Of a DNA stretch of 64,000 nucleotides, positions 18,717 to 27,409 are shown piece after piece. The stretch is taken from positions 62,001 through 126,000 of the forward strand of contig JAFQAS010000014.1 in the NCBI GenBank assembly GCA_017399915.1, read 5' to 3'. Both the position numbers and the translations under genes were made by a program. The notes under the pieces were generated by a model. It was not told the DNA's origin. It searched no databases and saw nothing but the letters and a program-made list of their open reading frames with translations. Position 1 is the first letter of the stretch; each line of letters starts with the position of its first letter. The DNA is from Muribaculaceae bacterium (GTDB lineage: Bacteria; Bacteroidota; Bacteroidia; Bacteroidales; Muribaculaceae).

Positions 18717-20033
18717 TTAATATAATTCTTTGATGTCGGCGTCTACAAAGTAGTGTAGAAGGATTTCTTTGTAGTCATAACCTTTAGCTCCCATTACGGC
18801 AGCACCAATTTGGCAAAGACCTACACCATGACCCCACCCTGCACCTTTGAGAGTGAAAGTTGATGGAAGTCCGTTTGCATCATTTTCGCCTTTTTCCACC
18901 ACGAAAGCAGAGCTATAGAGGTGAGAAGGAGAAAGAGTGCGACGAATTTCAAGTTCTTTACCGATAGTAAGAGTTTTGTTTGTGCCTACGATTTTGAGTT
19001 TATAAAGTCGGCCTGAAGTACCACGAGCGATTGGCACAAGGTCAACAATATTACCATAATCCATGCCTGAGCGTTCTTTCACCAATTTAGATATTTCTTC
19101 TTGTGTGTAAGTAACCTCCCAGCGATAGAAGTCGGTAGTTTCTTGGTCGTAGTTATTTAAAACTTGCGAAAGGATTTCAGCATCAGAAGTGTTACAATGC
19201 GCTTCGGGACGAGTCAAAATCCATTCACGAGCATTTTCTTCAATAGTCAAGTCGGGGAAATCTGTTTCATTTTCACCGTCACGACGCGCTGCAAGGTAGT
19301 CATAGTGAATAGGTTCCCAGCAGTTTTCAAATTCTTCATAAACGCCACCACAGCATTTAGAGAAGCGAGCGTCGCAAAGATTCTCACCGTCCATCAACAC
19401 TTGTCCACGAGTAGCTTCGATAGCTTTTGCTACTTGAGGAGTAGATGCACGGGTGATACCTTGATAACGTTGACAGTGGTCGTCGGCACACACATCGAAG
19501 TTAATGTGATCTTCGCGGTCATACCACTTAATCATCTCATCGTCAGATGTTTTTTCAACCGCCGAATATTGTTCGCCTGCGTCAACGATACGTTTGTTTT
19601 TATCAATTTGAGCCAATAACCAGCTACGCGAAATCACGGCATGAGCCTTGAGCAATTCGAGCGAAGCTGTAGCACTCATTTCAGATGAAATTACGCTCAA
19701 CAAATAGTCTTCAACACCTAATATATTAATAGGAGTGATTTTCCCATTTTCGACGATAAGTTTGAGCGCACCTTTGAAACGTTGATTTTCTTTACGTTCC
19801 CAGTGGAAGTTTACCCCAATGGTCACATCTTCAAGCCAAAAGGAAACTTCATCGTTTGCTGGTTCAAAAAATAGTTCGGTATATTCTTTATTGTTCCAAA
19901 TAATAGATTTACCATCGGTGGTAGCCACTTGGCTACCACTGACAGTATTATCTGAAACATGGAAATCACCGTCGAGGATAAATTTAACCTCTGCGGCACT
20001 CATGATGCCGACCTTAATTTTGGGTTCTTCCAT
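18717..20033 (-). CDS. SpoIID/LytB-domain protein (putative lytic transglycosylase)
   Basis: 438 residues with no signal peptide seen at this start. The SpoIID domain is clear: NILGVEDYLLSVISSEMSATASLELLKAHAVISRSW, later TRGQVL, and the C-terminal GAGWGHGVGLCQIGAAVMG block. SpoIID enzymes of spore formers cleave stripped glycan strands; versions in non-spore-forming Bacteroidales are of unknown role. The operon context points to peptidoglycan. The lack of an export signal is odd for a wall hydrolase and may mean that it acts on imported fragments or uses another route. Confidence 0.8.
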   Translation of the reverse strand: MEEPKIKVGIMSAAEVKFILDGDFHVSDNTVSGSQVATTDGKSIIWNNKEYTELFFEPANDEVSFWLEDVTIGVNFHWERKENQRFKGALKLIVENGKITPINILGVEDYLLSVISSEMSATASLELLKAHAVISRSWLLAQIDKNKRIVDAGEQYSAVEKTSDDEMIKWYDREDHINFDVCADDHCQRYQGITRASTPQVAKAIEATRGQVLMDGENLCDARFSKCCGGVYEEFENCWEPIHYDYLAARRDGENETDFPDLTIEENAREWILTRPEAHCNTSDAEILSQVLNNYDQETTDFYRWEVTYTQEEISKLVKERSGMDYGNIVDLVPIARGTSGRLYKLKIVGTNKTLTIGKELEIRRTLSPSHLYSSAFVVEKGENDANGLPSTFTLKGAGWGHGVGLCQIGAAVMGAKGYDYKEILLHYFVDADIKELY

Positions 20034-20045
20034 TAGTTTGTGTTA

Positions 20046-20975
20046 TTACTTAATGTTGTTAACAATTTCTTCAACGTCTTCTTTTGCAAGACAAAGTTCG
20101 TTGAATACTACTTTAACTAATTCAGCATCAAGCTTGTTAAAGTCTTTTTCAAGAGGAGTGATAAACACGCCACCCATATCAACAGAAGCAGGGCTGAGAA
20201 GCATTTTGTCGTCACCTTCAGTGCCATAGAACGATGGACGGTGTTGTTTGCGAGGAATAACCACAAGACGCACACCGGCAGGAGTTGCATAGCAAAGAAG
20301 ATTCATCATTGGTTCTTTTTCACCTTCGGGAACAGGGATTGCATCGTAAAGACGAGCAAACAAGCGTTCACCTGCTTGAGGATCGTTAGAATCAATTACA
20401 AACACATTGAGAGGGAGTGAATCGCACACTGCAAGCACTGCATCACCATCGGTAGCGACAGTTTTAAGTTCTGCTCCGTCAAGAGCATCACCTATTGTGA
20501 GGAAGTCGCTATTACCAGCTTGGAAGTGCATATGGTCGGGAGCCGAAGCACCACATTTAGGACCATTGTAGAACACAGTGTAACCGTCAAGATCCTTCGC
20601 AAGGCTCATCATGTCAGCAATGCGGCCTTTGATGAGTTGGTCAACGTGTCCCATATCGGGGATAGTCAAGTGACGAGGGAAGATTGGGAATGGATTGATA
20701 AGGATAATATAACCATTGCCCCACTCTATGCCACGTTGCACAGAAGGACGATTTTCGGCACAAAGGAAACATTTACGTTCTTTGAGCGATTTAGCATCAA
20801 CCTTAGCCGATGATGAAACGATGCGTGCAGGGTTGAATTGCACTTTGATTTTCATTCCATCAACGTCAAGTTCTTTTACCTTAACGCCTTTAAGCGCTTC
20901 AAAGTTATCAGCGGCAGTTTGCCATTCGGCAAGCTGCTCGCCAATAAATTTGTTTACCATTTCAGTATTAACCAC
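20046..20975 (-). CDS. DUF4922 protein, HIT-superfamily phosphorylase-like
   Basis: 309 residues, cytoplasmic. The motif SAPDHMHFQAG has the H-x-H-x-Q form of GalT/GDP-galactose-phosphorylase branches of the HIT superfamily. A Cys pair lies in KCFLCAENRPS, and ILINPFPIFPRHLTIPD resembles the same fold. Such enzymes transfer or phosphorolyse nucleotide groups on nucleotide sugars. What it does in a wall-salvage operon is unknown; it may feed the recovered amino sugar into a nucleotide sugar for the adjacent glycosyltransferase (speculation). It starts 11 bases after the GT2 gene. Confidence 0.7.
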   Translation of the reverse strand: MVNTEMVNKFIGEQLAEWQTAADNFEALKGVKVKELDVDGMKIKVQFNPARIVSSSAKVDAKSLKERKCFLCAENRPSVQRGIEWGNGYIILINPFPIFPRHLTIPDMGHVDQLIKGRIADMMSLAKDLDGYTVFYNGPKCGASAPDHMHFQAGNSDFLTIGDALDGAELKTVATDGDAVLAVCDSLPLNVFVIDSNDPQAGERLFARLYDAIPVPEGEKEPMMNLLCYATPAGVRLVVIPRKQHRPSFYGTEGDDKMLLSPASVDMGGVFITPLEKDFNKLDAELVKVVFNELCLAKEDVEEIVNNIK

Positions 20976-20986
20976 GGTCGTAGGAA

Positions 20987-22447
20987 TTATTTGTTTTTGT
21001 TTAATTCAACACGAGCTTGAAGTTCCCAAGTACGGATGCGGTCCTTGTAAAGGTTGTTAGCATTAGTCTTGTTGATATCCAAAGCGTGGTCAGAGTTATC
21101 TTCCCAACGACGGCAGTAATAAACTACGTCATAAACACGGCCTATTTGATAATGACGAGAGAATGCAAGACCGAGTGCATAGTCTTCACCATAACTTGTG
21201 TTAGGCACATTGATTTCACGAAGCATTGGAGTATAGAATGCGCGTGGAGCACCAAGACCATTGATACGAAGTGCATTATTGCGGCCATTTTCAGGTGTCC
21301 ATTCTTTGTGGTCGATTACACCGGGAGGAATCATTTGCATATTGATGTCGGTAAGCATATAAGTACCTACTACCATTGAGCAATTTTGTTCGTAGAATGC
21401 TGCAACCATCTTAGCAAGAGTATTTTCATCAGAGTATACGTCGTCAGAGTCAAGTTGAACAGCGAATTTACCACATTTTGGGTGATTTACACCTGCGTTC
21501 CAGCAACCACCGATACCGAGGTCATCACGTTCTGGAATGATGTGGATAAGACGTTCGTCATCTTTGAATTCATCGATTGCTTCAGTTGTACCATCTGTAC
21601 TACCATTGTCGATAATGATGAGGTTGAATTTGAAATCAGTTTTTTGAGCAAGAACACTCTTGATAGCATCACGAACTGTGCGAACACGGTTACGAACAGG
21701 GATGATAACTGATGCTTCATATTCAAAGTCACCTTGGTTGAAGTTAATTTCTTCAAATTTTGGTTCAAGATAACCGCCGATTTTTTTGAGGTGGTCGGTA
21801 CAAGCTTGTTCCATTTCAATTTGCACACCGCGATTTTTTGGGTCTACATAGCTAAAGTGAGATTCACCTTCAGTAGTTACAGGAAGTGCAATTTCAGTGT
21901 AAAGATATTCATTAATATGAACGAGGTCACCTTGACGAGACACTTTCAAACGAAGGTCATAAAGACCGGCTGCAGTATATTCTGCATCAATTTCGGCAGC
22001 AGCAGCTTTCAATGCTTTTGTGCAGAAGAAAAGAACTGAACCAAAGTTGAAGTCATCGCGAAGTGAACCGAATTGATAATCGATTACAGGAGCATTTGAT
22101 TTTTTGCCTTCAACAACTTGATAGCTATCAGCATAAACCATAGCTGCTTTAGAGTCACCGGCAAGACGAACCATACGTTCGAGTGCCAAATAACCCATAA
22201 CGAGATTGTTATACTTAGTATAAAGAAGTGTGTAATCGCCTTCAGCTGCAGCAGCGATTTTTTTCATGGTAGCTGAGCTGTTAAGAGCATCGATGTTGAT
22301 AACTTCACAACCTTCTACGGCAGCGGCGTTAGCATCTGTGGCAAGAAGGAAGATTTTTGTCACTAAAGCATTTTGACGAAGGCCGTCAACAGTTGCTTGC
22401 ACTTGCTGAGCGTCAGCATAAGGGATAAAACAGTTGATAGTTTTCAT
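20987..22447 (-). CDS. Family 2 glycosyltransferase with N-terminal GT-like half
   Basis: 486 residues without membrane segments. The C-terminal half is a GT2 catalytic domain: ASVIIPVRNRVRTVRDAIKS, a DNGSTDGT loop and the metal-binding DSDD. The N-terminal 240 residues also look like a nucleotide-diphospho-sugar fold (TINCFIPYADAQQVQATVDG; LLYTKYNNLVMGYLALERMV) but lack a clear DxD, so they may be an inactive twin domain. Donor and acceptor are unknown. It is the second gene of the operon, and an anabolic enzyme is unexpected there. Confidence 0.78.
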   Translation of the reverse strand: MKTINCFIPYADAQQVQATVDGLRQNALVTKIFLLATDANAAAVEGCEVINIDALNSSATMKKIAAAAEGDYTLLYTKYNNLVMGYLALERMVRLAGDSKAAMVYADSYQVVEGKKSNAPVIDYQFGSLRDDFNFGSVLFFCTKALKAAAAEIDAEYTAAGLYDLRLKVSRQGDLVHINEYLYTEIALPVTTEGESHFSYVDPKNRGVQIEMEQACTDHLKKIGGYLEPKFEEINFNQGDFEYEASVIIPVRNRVRTVRDAIKSVLAQKTDFKFNLIIIDNGSTDGTTEAIDEFKDDERLIHIIPERDDLGIGGCWNAGVNHPKCGKFAVQLDSDDVYSDENTLAKMVAAFYEQNCSMVVGTYMLTDINMQMIPPGVIDHKEWTPENGRNNALRINGLGAPRAFYTPMLREINVPNTSYGEDYALGLAFSRHYQIGRVYDVVYYCRRWEDNSDHALDINKTNANNLYKDRIRTWELQARVELNKNK

Positions 22448-22499
22448 TGTAAATGTATTAATAAAATGATTTGTAATTATTTAATATTAATTATTTCGC

Positions 22500-25400
22500 T
22501 TATTTTTTCTTTTTCTTTGATTGCTTGTTTGATTTGACTTTTACGACTCCCGACTCATGATTTTTGAAGAAATCGAGTGTTGCTTTCATCAAATGATTGC
22601 GTTGTGATTGGTCGGAAATTGTTTCAAATGGGAAACCTATTACCACTGTTTGATACATTCCGTTATCGCAAGCCACGCCTCCAATAAGGTTATTTTCGGT
22701 ATAACGCATTATTGTTGCGCCTTTTTTATCATCGGCTGGATAGAATGAATCGGGCGATTCAACCACATAACATGTATCGTTTAATTCATTATTGAATTTA
22801 TACTCTCCATTATTAAACTCACTAAAACGTGATTGCACATGATATGCTTCACCTGTGATGCTTGCTTGGCCTGTGCGCCACTTATATCCAAGCACTTCGG
22901 CTGCAAATTTTTGATCGGCATCGAGTGTCGCTTTATCGGCCAATGAGTTATCCCAAAGGTCGGTTGCCACATATGCACCTGATACAAACATGTCAGTACC
23001 TTCTTTTGCCAATGAACGAATGCGATTTTGCAATGCCACAGGGAATGTTTTGTATTTTGTGCCATATGCACCTGTTCCCACTTTTATTTCTTTTTGTTTA
23101 CCAAGAATAAGGTCAACAATTTCAGGCTTATCGTTGGCACCGGCAAATGCTTCGGCACTTGACGACACAAATGAATAACCTGCATCGGCAATCGATACCC
23201 CATGACAATATACAAAGTCGAAAGTGTTACCGGCAATCACCTTTGTTTCATAGTTGGCACGGCTTGCCCCAAATCCGGCTGCATCATCATCCATCCAAGG
23301 AATATTGCGACGGAATTCTGTTTGCTCGCCAATATAACTTATGTCGTAGAGATATGGCACGCCATGGTCTTTTCGGTCATTAAATCCGGCAATGTTACCC
23401 GCTTCAAACCAATCGGGAGCCGACACACGAGTGAACCCATTTACGATTGTTACCGATTTTGCTTCTTTACCTTTATCACAAAGTGCAAGTACTTCTGAAG
23501 GGAAACTTACGCCCCCTGCATTTGCTGCAATAATGCGATAAGAGTGTATTTTGTCATCGCTAACGTTTGCGATGTATTCATTTTTGTCAACTTTTGCAAT
23601 TTTACGGAATTCGCCATCGCCAATACGTTCTTCAACGATATAGAATGATGGCATTGCAGTTGCTTCTTGTTTGTCTTCGGTTGCTTGCCATGACAAGAGA
23701 TACTCGCCCTCCCCTTTTTTGTTTATGGCAAATGCTTTGATAGGTAATGGTTGCACCACATATGGACGATTGTCGCGATTTGCGATAAATTCAAGCATAC
23801 CCTTATATATCGAACGGCTCACGGTGAAACGGAATGATGGGTCAAGACCATATTTCATGTCGGCAAAGTTTTGGTGCGAGAGTAACTCAAGCAACAATGC
23901 AGGCACTTGAGGCACACGAGCCTCATAATATGTCTTATCCCACATAGCACGGCGAGTCCAACGTGGTTCATAATTTGCACGGATATCACCTACGATGTTT
24001 GTGGCTATACTATCGGTCAACATGCGTGAAGCATATCGAGGAGTTCCATTAGCATATTTTCCTCCATTATCGCTATAATAAATGCTCAATGTACCGATAA
24101 TTGAATCATTCATTGTTGTTCCAGCATCGGTGTGGAACGCAAGCGACAAATCGATAGGGATATTCAATCCTTTGTGATTTGGCAACATTGACGAACCTCC
24201 GGTCAAATAATTCACCCATGCTCCACGAGCTTTATAGTCGTCGGTATAGTCATTTACATTGTCCGATGGAGTGTAGATTGAATCGGGAACACCGGCCCAT
24301 TGCATCCAATAGCGAGCAGCTTCGGTAAATCGTGGATATTCACTTTTTACATACTCATAGTTAATTCCGGGTTCGCCACCCTTTTTAACTTTACGAGCCA
24401 CATTTCCCATACCTCCGCCAATCTTTACAGCATCGGCTGTTACTACCGACCCTTCTACCGATGAGGTATTGACAAGCTCAATTACCGGAGCGCCTTCACC
24501 CTTTACATCAAAGCTGAAGTGTCCGAGATAAATCCATGTGCCACCACCCATTTGTTGATTCACTTTAAACTCCTTCACTCCGCTGCGAGAATGAATGCGA
24601 TAAGTGGCATCGGGTGCGCTGTTGGGCAATGTTGCATACGACACATAGACAGCATATTTTCCTGCTTTAGGCAAATTAGGAGTCCATGTAGCAGTAGATG
24701 CGTTTTCACCCTGTTTCACAGTTGTGGCCACTCTCACCTTACCTTCGGCAAACGGATTATCTCCATTTTCAAGAACTGCCTTGTTATAGGCAAATCCTTT
24801 CGCATCGGCATCGGCCCATGATTGTGAACCAACATTTTCAGCATATGATGTTTGAGCATATCCACCATCACGGTCAACAATCACCTCATTGGTATTGATG
24901 TCGCGTTCACGTGGACTCATCACATATGCACCTGCATTTTCAAGCATTGGCATCAAGAAAGGCACAACGTAACTTTGTGTGTAAAGATCTTCGACGGTTT
25001 CAAAAATACGTGCACGCTGCCACTCCCAACGGTTTAGCTTTGGTTCGAAATACCACCCATGGCTTTGCCACATAGCGATATTATTACCATCTAATCCCGA
25101 AGGTGCTTCCACGCCCTCAACGGGTGTAATGAAGCGATTTTCCTCGGCAGGTGCATTTACCTGTTCATATGAGACTGTTAAAAAATCATCGAGATTGTGT
25201 TTTCCAGCATATATAGTTACATCATAGTCCTTACATTTATCGCCAACGGTAGTCAATACAGCGCTTTTCATATTTTTGAGAGCTATCGAATCAATCGAAT
25301 GATAGCCTACCATATCATTACACTTGACTGTAACAACCTTTTTAGCTTTGTTAATCGACACCAATTCAACTTTAAATGCCCCCACATTGGATTGTGTGGG

Positions 25401-25514
25401 TTGCAATGCATTAAATGCATCAAGCACATTCTTTTCCATGGTATTTGCCCATGAAAAAGACGAAACTCCCATTGCAAGCAATAGGATTATATTTCTAAAT
25501 TTGATACGATTCAC
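22500..25514 (-). CDS. Exported N-acetylmuramoyl-L-alanine amidase-like protein with golvesin-type insert
   Basis: 1004 residues with a signal peptide (cleavage near SWA-NT, residue 23). An Amidase_3 fold is split: His152 (QSHGWYF) and Glu172/175 come before, and His461 (LAFHTDAG) and Glu543 (LLLELLSHQN) after, a golvesin-C-terminal-like beta domain at about 240-370. The residues expected as Zn ligands and catalytic acid are thus kept. A fibronectin-like domain (about 590-690) and a flavodoxin-like C-terminal domain (about 700-960) follow, as in proteins annotated xanthan lyase. The C-terminus is Lys-rich (SNKQSKKKKK), with no T9SS domain. It heads the salvage operon and probably strips peptides from glycan in the periplasm. 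Confidence 0.75.
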   Translation of the reverse strand: MNRIKFRNIILLLAMGVSSFSWANTMEKNVLDAFNALQPTQSNVGAFKVELVSINKAKKVVTVKCNDMVGYHSIDSIALKNMKSAVLTTVGDKCKDYDVTIYAGKHNLDDFLTVSYEQVNAPAEENRFITPVEGVEAPSGLDGNNIAMWQSHGWYFEPKLNRWEWQRARIFETVEDLYTQSYVVPFLMPMLENAGAYVMSPRERDINTNEVIVDRDGGYAQTSYAENVGSQSWADADAKGFAYNKAVLENGDNPFAEGKVRVATTVKQGENASTATWTPNLPKAGKYAVYVSYATLPNSAPDATYRIHSRSGVKEFKVNQQMGGGTWIYLGHFSFDVKGEGAPVIELVNTSSVEGSVVTADAVKIGGGMGNVARKVKKGGEPGINYEYVKSEYPRFTEAARYWMQWAGVPDSIYTPSDNVNDYTDDYKARGAWVNYLTGGSSMLPNHKGLNIPIDLSLAFHTDAGTTMNDSIIGTLSIYYSDNGGKYANGTPRYASRMLTDSIATNIVGDIRANYEPRWTRRAMWDKTYYEARVPQVPALLLELLSHQNFADMKYGLDPSFRFTVSRSIYKGMLEFIANRDNRPYVVQPLPIKAFAINKKGEGEYLLSWQATEDKQEATAMPSFYIVEERIGDGEFRKIAKVDKNEYIANVSDDKIHSYRIIAANAGGVSFPSEVLALCDKGKEAKSVTIVNGFTRVSAPDWFEAGNIAGFNDRKDHGVPYLYDISYIGEQTEFRRNIPWMDDDAAGFGASRANYETKVIAGNTFDFVYCHGVSIADAGYSFVSSSAEAFAGANDKPEIVDLILGKQKEIKVGTGAYGTKYKTFPVALQNRIRSLAKEGTDMFVSGAYVATDLWDNSLADKATLDADQKFAAEVLGYKWRTGQASITGEAYHVQSRFSEFNNGEYKFNNELNDTCYVVESPDSFYPADDKKGATIMRYTENNLIGGVACDNGMYQTVVIGFPFETISDQSQRNHLMKATLDFFKNHESGVVKVKSNKQSKKKKK

Positions 25515-25558
25515 TTTCGGTTTATCAGATTGTTAACAGTCCTTACTATGATTATCTA

Positions 25559-25566
25559 CAAAGATA
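25559..25566 (-). promoter_or_regulatory. -7 element of the peptidoglycan-salvage operon
   Basis: TATCTTTG on the minus strand, 44 bases before the first gene of the operon. A TTTG lies 23 bases further upstream (25590-25593), a little far from ideal. Confidence 0.5.
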
Positions 25567-25653
25567 ATACAAAGATTAAATTAAAACACCAAAATTAAAG
25601 AAAAAAAATCTCCAATTAAACATTTATTAAGTTTTAACTACAATTTTTCAATG

Positions 25654-26352
25654 TCAAGGTCTAACCACAAAGTGTACTTCATAATCAGTAACAGAACCAC
25701 CACCCATGCTCATAAATCCTCCGACTTGTTTTGTTTCAAAGGGCTCTACTAAAACAGAGAAATTTTTCCAACCATTATATTCAGATAAAATTCTTCCTCC
25801 AACAGCCAATACTGTTTCAGATTCATTCGTAACCTTTAAGCAATCAACACCTCCCCAACCATCATCGCCAATTTCATAAGTCAAACAATCCTCAAATTTT
25901 TTATCGGAAATTGGCATCACTCCAAGAGATTTAACTTTTAAAAGTTGCCATTTACCATTCTCCAACACATATGAAATCTGAGCCTTTGCGTCACATTTAT
26001 TATTTGCCGATGACAATACCATCGTAGCAACAAACTCATAGTCATTATCAGAATCAGATAGTACTTCTGCAATTTGAAAATCACTAATCTGACCTTCAGC
26101 TATCTCCCAATACCAACCTTCTTTACGATAACCTTCACTTAAGCCTTCGGATAATTTATGTCCAATCAAATCATACTGAATTTTTTTCACTCCCGGCTTT
26201 TTTCCTTCGGAATGTTTTACACTTGAATTTGACTCGACCTCAACGGCTTCATCATCATGATGATTATTTCCTCTATTTACTTCATACGAACTACCGCCAC
26301 ATGAAACCAAGACAAAAAGCAAAATTGCAAAAAGAAAATTTTTCATATCCAT
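25654..26352 (-). CDS. Lipoprotein of unknown function
   Basis: 232 residues. The lipobox LVSC followed by GGSS gives a mature lipid-anchored N-terminus at about Cys18. A His/Asp/Glu-rich linker follows, then a beta-rich region (about 58-232) with no family I recognise. Two ATGs, at 26352 and 26346, could start it and both keep the signal. It follows the second MurK-like kinase by 45 bases and is probably co-transcribed with it. Confidence 0.7.
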   Translation of the reverse strand: MDMKNFLFAILLFVLVSCGGSSYEVNRGNNHHDDEAVEVESNSSVKHSEGKKPGVKKIQYDLIGHKLSEGLSEGYRKEGWYWEIAEGQISDFQIAEVLSDSDNDYEFVATMVLSSANNKCDAKAQISYVLENGKWQLLKVKSLGVMPISDKKFEDCLTYEIGDDGWGGVDCLKVTNESETVLAVGGRILSEYNGWKNFSVLVEPFETKQVGGFMSMGGGSVTDYEVHFVVRP

Positions 26353-26397
26353 ATTAATCTATCTTAAACTATATCTAACACCTAAAAAACATCTTTA

Positions 26398-27231
26398 TCA
26401 ATCGGCATGATATTGAATAAGCCCCGGCATTGAGCTTTGAGAAATTTTAGTTATTTCAACACCAAAATCAGAGGCTACTTGTTTCAAAATATCAGCATAA
26501 GTTATTGCCAATGCGCCCACAAAGCATATAGGTAATTCATTATAACTATATGCCGAGATATTACGAGTAAAGAATCGTTTAAATGCGGAATAAACCATTT
26601 GATATACATACTCTTGGTCAAGATGCTCCGACAAGAAAAACGAGTAATGAGATAGAGTGCGGTTTGGCAATGGATTTGTATAAACCGCATCCATTATCTC
26701 GTCGGGGGTTACACTGTATTTTTCAAAGAATTGCTCACAAAGATTGCTTGGGGCAATACCTTTGAGGCAATCGCTTAGAAACATTTTCCCAAGATACGCC
26801 CCACTCCCCTCGTCACCAAGTATAAAACCAAGGGGACGCACATTCTTCACTATCTTTTCGCCATCATAGTAGCACGAATTGGATCCGGTCCCTAAGATAC
26901 AAGCCAAACCGGCGTCTCTCACCAATAATCCACGAGCAGCACCAAGCAAGTCGCTCTGCACCGTTACAGGCGTTTTAAATTGTGCCACAAGCGAAGATTC
27001 CATTATCTTTGTCTTTTCAGCATTGGCACAACCTGCGCCATAAAAATACACATGCTCCCAACGACGACGGAAAAACTGTTCAGGTAATTCCAAACGTATG
27101 CTATGAGATATTTCACGGCGTGTTTGAAAATATGGATTGAGACCTTGAGTAAAGGCTCGTTCTATCACTTTATCTCCATCAACAATCACCCACTCGGTGC
27201 GAGTAGAGCTACTATCGGCTATTACTTTCAT
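26398..27231 (-). CDS. Second BadF/BcrA-type amino-sugar kinase (MurK paralogue)
   Basis: 277 residues, alignable with the murK product over its whole length: HVYFYGAGCANAEKT, ACILGTGSNSCYYDGEKIV, LGFILGDEGSGAYLGK and PGLIQYHAD all have counterparts. The phosphate-1 loop reads DSSSTR (6-11) where the first kinase has DCGSTK, so the usual Gly is Ser. It may have a different sugar preference (for example GlcNAc) or reduced activity. It has its own promoter and sits between the salvage operon and the T9SS amidase operon. Confidence 0.78.
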   Translation of the reverse strand: MKVIADSSSTRTEWVIVDGDKVIERAFTQGLNPYFQTRREISHSIRLELPEQFFRRRWEHVYFYGAGCANAEKTKIMESSLVAQFKTPVTVQSDLLGAARGLLVRDAGLACILGTGSNSCYYDGEKIVKNVRPLGFILGDEGSGAYLGKMFLSDCLKGIAPSNLCEQFFEKYSVTPDEIMDAVYTNPLPNRTLSHYSFFLSEHLDQEYVYQMVYSAFKRFFTRNISAYSYNELPICFVGALAITYADILKQVASDFGVEITKISQSSMPGLIQYHAD

Positions 27232-27285
27232 TTACAAAAAATATGTTGTTTATTAATGTATTACAAAGGCTAAGTCACTAATTTG

Positions 27286-27317
27286 CAAATTTATAAAATA
27301 TTTTCCAATTATACAAC
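27286..27317 (-). promoter_or_regulatory. Promoter of the second kinase and lipoprotein
   Basis: GTTG (27314-27317), 20 bases, then TAAATTTG (27286-27293) on the minus strand, about 55 bases before the ATG. Confidence 0.5.
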
Positions 27318-27353
27318 TAGATAATCCTTTCCACGTTATTTCAAATGATAAAC

Positions 27354-27387
27354 AAAAAAAGTGCCGTCCCATGAGGAACGGCACTTT
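27354..27387 (-). terminator. Terminator of the T9SS amidase/propeller operon
   Basis: GTGCCGT (27361-27367) pairs with ACGGCAC (27378-27384), with further pairing of CC and GG inside and AAA/TTT outside. The minus strand then runs into seven T residues. Confidence 0.75.
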
Positions 27388-27409
27388 ATAGATATCTATT
27401 GGTTAAAAA

